From: Rotaria sordida | Lineage: Eukaryota > Rotifera > Eurotatoria > Philodinida > Philodinidae | Direction: 5' to 3' | DNA: 64,000 nucleotides | NCBI GenBank assembly: GCA_905250125.1 | Contig: CAJNOL010000363.1 | Location: 3,928 to 67,927 of the forward strand | Shown: one piece after another, positions 60,701 through 64,000 of the stretch | How positions within the stretch are numbered: position 1 is the stretch's first letter | Layout of the letters: each line of letters starts with the position of its first letter | Translations under genes and position numbers: made by a program | The notes under the pieces: model-generated | Database searches by the model: none | Told to the model about the DNA's origin: nothing | Seen by the model: the letters and a program-made list of their open reading frames with translations, nothing else

Positions 60701-62648
60701 AATGAATAATAAAATGCCATAATTGTTCATATGTATCTTTTGTATCCTAAAAATAATTAATATTCAAATAGTTAATCAACGAAGAAAGTAATAACAATAA
60801 TAATAATAATTTTTGTATGTAATATAACAAAAATCAACAATTTTTTCTCTGATGACAAACTATTATTTTAGAAAACAAAAACAAAATAATTTTTTTATTG
60901 CTAAGTCAGGATTCTGTTTTTTCTACATGTCTCATATATTTAATTACATATGTGAGTCTAATAGTCAGATGATTATATATCAAATTTAGGTCACAATTGC
61001 GTTTTTACTGGGATTATTATTGACGTAACAAATAACATATCGAAAAGATTGAAAATAAAATATAGAAGCTTTAGGTTTTTTTTTATATTTAAGTGTCTGA
61101 TCGAGACTATACTCATACGATAGGTTATGGTATCAAAGCATAAGATGGTTCGATTGTTTGAACTTTTGGTTCTTGAGATATCAAATTTTTACTGAGTTCT
61201 TCAACAAAACTCTGTGATCTCTTTCCGATTGCATGGAAAATCAATTTTTAAATTGTCGACTTCAAATTTTGTTATCCAATGAACTAATCTCATTGAGAAC
61301 AAAGTTTGAAGTCGAAATTCGAAAGTTGATTTTCAACATGATCTGAGGATAGAGCCTATCGGATCCGGATCCAGACTCGATTATACTTTCAATGAAATCT
61401 TCTAATCAGAATAGGATAGTCGCTCCGACGACACGAGATCATTTTTTCTGGTTTTTTTTCTTGTATTCATTGACTGTACAGCCCATCGGGTCTAAAGAAA
61501 AACCCAGTAAACTTTCGATATCATGGGAGCAAAGGCTCGAAAAATTAAAACATTCTAGACTTTGCTATCACTCATCAAATGAGCACTGTCTTAGTGGAAA
61601 AACGATTTAATATCTAGAGAGATACTCTTATCGAATATTGAATGAAAACAAAATACTTAGCTTTTACTATTATCTTGTATTCAGGATTGTTGTGAGATCA
61701 AAAAGCTATGAATCAAAATTTGGAAGGCAGATGTTTGATGTTTAAATACACACATTGGCACTTTTGATTAAAATATGTTTTGCTTCATCATCATTTTATG
61801 TAAAAATTGTTAGTGTCATCAAGGTTTTTTTTCTACTTCTTCAACTTCAATTATACTCATATTCAAACCTTCGTACTCATCATTAACGATTGAGTCTAAT
61901 TCAGTTTAACACATGAGAGTCATCGTCTAACAAAACTCAGTTTGTATTAATGAAATTGTTTATTCAAATGGCTTCTTTTGGTAGCTTACAGTCTGTTGAA
62001 TTTTCTTTGAAGAAAGGCTTTACATTCAAGAGAACATGTACTATTAATAATCTCAAAAATTCTGTATCATTACATTAGCATAATGAAGATGTATTAATAA
62101 TTGGAAAGAGTTAATTTCAAAGTTCTACGAAAACGCTCGAAATTAATAAAATATAACAACTCGGAAGAAAAATTTAGAATTTTTCTTGTCAGTTCGAAGG
62201 GTTTGACAAAGCTGCTTGTGTAAAAGCAAATTTTTGATGATAATAAAAAAAAGAAGATTTTAGAAATTTTTGTCTTATGACATCTAATGCAAGTACAACA
62301 GATACATATCAACATTTTAATATGAAAAATCTTCAAAGTGATAATATTTTATTCTTCAAAAAACCAAAAATATCATTCAAAACTCGATATACTCTATAAT
62401 CTGAGTAGATTAAAAATGAACACACCTGTTTAAAACCATGTAATAAAATTGAGAATATAGCTGATCGAATTCGTTGTATTGCACCATATTGTATTATTAA
62501 TGAATTACCTGGACATTTAATTACTAATTCAATAATTGATTTTAAATTTGATAAAAGACTATTAATGGACGGAGATCTAAATAATTCGATGAAGATAATT
62601 TTGTTTATATTATTGATTAAAATAATCATTAGCTTACGAATTATTCAT
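54723..62648 (-). CDS. RUBCN: Rubicon (RUN domain, Beclin-1-interacting, Cys-rich), 17 exons
   Basis: Negative regulator of autophagy and endosome maturation, acting with the Beclin-1/VPS34 complex and Rab7. Exons 62648-62638, 62576-62426, 60746-60530, 58782-58676, 58627-58489, 58416-58084, 57871-57768, 57709-57558, 57503-57475, 57409-57315, 56399-56328, 56270-56197, 55697-55597, 55545-55272, 55220-55142, 55080-54912 and 54829-54723 join to 737 residues (human 972). The RUN domain covers about 1-160. The central part has PRKGQTLDDYI and ENAHFYFSEAIISAIEYIK. SQWAPPREQLIFHIH precedes the Rubicon homology domain (about 495-737) with CAGCGRDVEKGYAHRFRYCE, GKYFCRSCH, KWDFSN, CSLCFAKGFICEICNNE, IIFPF and the zinc-binding CFHTQC...CPKCQR. 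Block order matches human RUBCN rather than PLEKHM1 or DEF8. The end may differ by alternative splicing. Confidence 0.93.
55960..56115. repeat. Palindromic GC-richer block in RUBCN intron 12
   Basis: Contains GAGTTGCGGACTC ... GTGGATCCGCAACTC as an inverted pair around GATCGGATCC, and an upstream GGGACGCCGTTCAC patch. Looks like a degenerate inserted element; family unknown. Confidence 0.4.
60082..60408 (+). CDS. Putative neuropeptide precursor nested in RUBCN intron 3
   Basis: A 108-residue ORF on the strand opposite RUBCN, fully inside its intron 3. The N-terminus has a strong hydrophobic core (VVLFLLFFIFICYTLISITNA) with a plausible signal-peptidase site after Ala38. A spacer follows, then DRR (91-93), the 11-residue HHFTKNFRPYI (94-104), Gly105 and Arg106-108, then stop. 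Dibasic site, peptide, Gly, basic residues and stop is the classic layout of an amidated peptide precursor; the predicted product is HHFTKNFRPYI-amide. A second candidate, GFFIYRKGEYLFFIPD, lies just upstream. The ATG at 60082 is the only usable start. A polyadenylation signal AATAAA is at 60484. The peptide resembles no family I can name with confidence; FRPYI recalls FxPR-type and neurotensin-type C-termini. Inferred, not proven. Confidence 0.55.
   Translation: MFFFLIKTTNNSTSTNRVVLFLLFFIFICYTLISITNASLLFNNKYHKTQKSMILNDNTIKNNKHDLLERHHRATGFFIYRKGEYLFFIPDRRHHFTKNFRPYIGRRR
60484..60489 (+). promoter_or_regulatory. Candidate polyadenylation signal of the nested peptide gene
   Basis: AATAAA lies 76 bp after the stop codon at 60408 and just short of the RUBCN exon 3 border at 60530, so the two opposite genes could be tightly packed without exon overlap. 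Confidence 0.4.
60747..62425 (-). other. RUBCN intron 2 with a dispersed repeat
   Basis: 1.68-kb intron. 61150-61610 carries a repeat with GTTCTTGAGATAT and CTCATTGAGAAC as an inverted pair, GGATCCGGATCC, and ACTCATCAAATGAGCACTGT, which is shared with 54475-54690. No coding exon was recognised in it, and exons 2 and 3 join in phase across it. Confidence 0.5.
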
Positions 62649-62881
62649 TGGTATATTAGAAAAACAAAAAAACAATAAATAATTTTTGATTGTACTATTT
62701 ATCTATTTTTATTTATTTAGAAAAAAATTTAATCTGAAAAAAAAAAGAAATATTTTCTTTTGTTTGTTTTCATAACTAACATTTTTCTTTTTTCTAGTAA
62801 ATTTTAAAAGAATTACATTCACAAAAAAAAAAGAATCATATATCTAATTAGAAGAAATATTGTTAATATTTATAATCAAAA

Positions 62882-63986
62882 TTATTCAGCTACATCTTCA
62901 TGTTCATTTTTCGATTGCTTCTTAGTTACAACAACACCTTTTTTTAAAATAATATTTGCATATATTGCACTTTCACCTGTACCTAAAAACAAAAAAAAAA
63001 AGAATTATTAAAACTATATATTGTAAATTTATATGTTAAACGACTGAAAGTTTGATGCCAAATAGTTTATATATATCCTAAATTCATTATATCTCTTTAG
63101 AACAAAGCAAAGTACTTGAAAAAATATAAGTCTCACTTGTATTCTAGATGATACTTAGAATGTATTTATATCCTTTCAAATAATTATTCTTGTTTTTACG
63201 TATTGAACACATTTGCACTCATATAGCTCTAGTAATTTCCTCCTTATTATTGTTATAATTGCAATAAAACCACTTGAATCAATAGAAATAATTCTTTTTT
63301 TAGTATTTAATAATTATAACAAGAATAAACAAATCTTTGTTATTCTACGTTATTTATAATAGTATTCAGATGAAAATGAGAAGATTCTAAGTATTTCGAA
63401 CTTTCAATTAATCTCATTAGACAATGTCTAACAGACATTATGTGTAAGAATAATGGATAAAGTCGAAAAATGTCTATTGAAAATAACAAAAAAAAAATTT
63501 GCAAATGTTTTCATCTCATTTTACATAACATTTCAACATTTCAGTGAATTTTCTTAAAAAATAATATGTTAAATTATGTTGAATTATATTTGGTAAATAC
63601 ATACGAACAACAGCAAAACATTTTTTAGCTCTTTCATAAAATTTAAAACGTTCAACCATTTCAAATTGCACATTATTTCCAACAATTTCTTTATATTCAT
63701 TCCATATAGGCACATCTAAACCTTTCTTTTTATCATCATCAACACGATCCATTAATGCAACTGGTTCAGCAACATATTGATCTAATGGAAATAATTTTAA
63801 AATCTGTCGAAGTAACTTTGGTATTGGTAAACCATCACATAAGATAAGACGAGCGCCATTAGCTCGCGCTATTGATTCAGATGGAAAATTTGAATCCGCT
63901 AAAACAATTTCATCTCCATGACCCATTGATGCTAATGCATAGAGTAATTCAGGTGAAATTAAATGAGGAATTCCTTTTAATGGCAT
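62882..63986 (-). CDS. FUOM: Fucose mutarotase (FUOM/RbsD family), 2 exons
   Basis: Interconverts alpha- and beta-L-fucose for the fucose salvage pathway in the cytosol. Exon 1 (63986-63605) and exon 2 (62982-62882) join across a 622-bp intron to 160 residues (human FUOM 154). It starts MPLKGIPHLISPELLYALAS and continues MGHGDEIVLADSNFPSESIA, with the family His in MGHGDE; DGLPIPKLLRQILKLFPLDQ, WNEYKEIV and MVERFKFYERAKKCFAVV follow, then exon 2 TGESAIYANIILKKGVV. The acidic tail (SKNEHEDVAE) is extra. Its stop lies only 233 bp before the RUBCN start on the same strand. Complete, with no missing motif. Confidence 0.95.
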
Positions 63987-64000
63987 TATAAATTTTTTTT

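Overview
The window looks like the left end of a bdelloid rotifer chromosome or contig (Adineta/Rotaria type). This is inferred from four observations: an array of CCCACA units on the + strand from base 1, which is the C-rich strand of the TGTGGG telomere repeat known from bdelloids; very AT-rich DNA; animal-type genes with many introns of about 50 bp; and many small DNA transposons. A 10-base N run at 16202-16211 marks an assembly gap.

Layout. The distal 11 kb is subtelomeric. It holds degenerate telomere repeats (1-193), at least seven short inverted pairs of telomere-like repeats (G-rich arm first), and three genes: a DEDDh exonuclease (2105-2950, +), a TMEM272-like membrane protein (5469-6378, -) and a cytochrome P450 (7813-9348, -). 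From 10 to 20.4 kb lies a transposon-rich belt: a 716-bp foldback MITE, a decayed Tc1 transposase, gene relics, a nearly intact piggyBac element with TTAA duplications, an 843-bp foldback MITE, and a cyclophilin-like gene whose exon carries a hAT-type MITE with its 8-bp target duplication.

From 24.9 kb to the end the window is mostly ordinary conserved animal genes, nearly all on the minus strand: KLHL10-like (BTB-BACK-Kelch, 16 exons), an unrecognised disordered protein (7 exons), Distal-less/Dlx, NOP58 (10 exons), a two-pore-domain K+ channel with a giant M2-M3 loop (5 exons), Rubicon/RUBCN (17 exons) and fucose mutarotase/FUOM (2 exons). Splice phases were followed by hand. In all seven, and in the exonuclease and TMEM272-like genes, the proposed exons join into one open frame.

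The genes do not form one pathway: they cover ubiquitin ligase adaptor, limb/neural homeobox, snoRNP core, ion channel, autophagy regulator and sugar metabolism. The most interesting local features are a small plus-strand ORF inside RUBCN intron 3 that looks like an amidated neuropeptide precursor, the fusion-orientation telomeric repeat pairs in the subtelomere, the TRESK-like loop of the K+ channel, a tail-less NOP58, and a 25-30 bp core shared by otherwise different MITEs. Two long gene-poor tracts (20.3-24.9 kb and 33.3-40.2 kb) hold only AT-rich DNA and MITEs.
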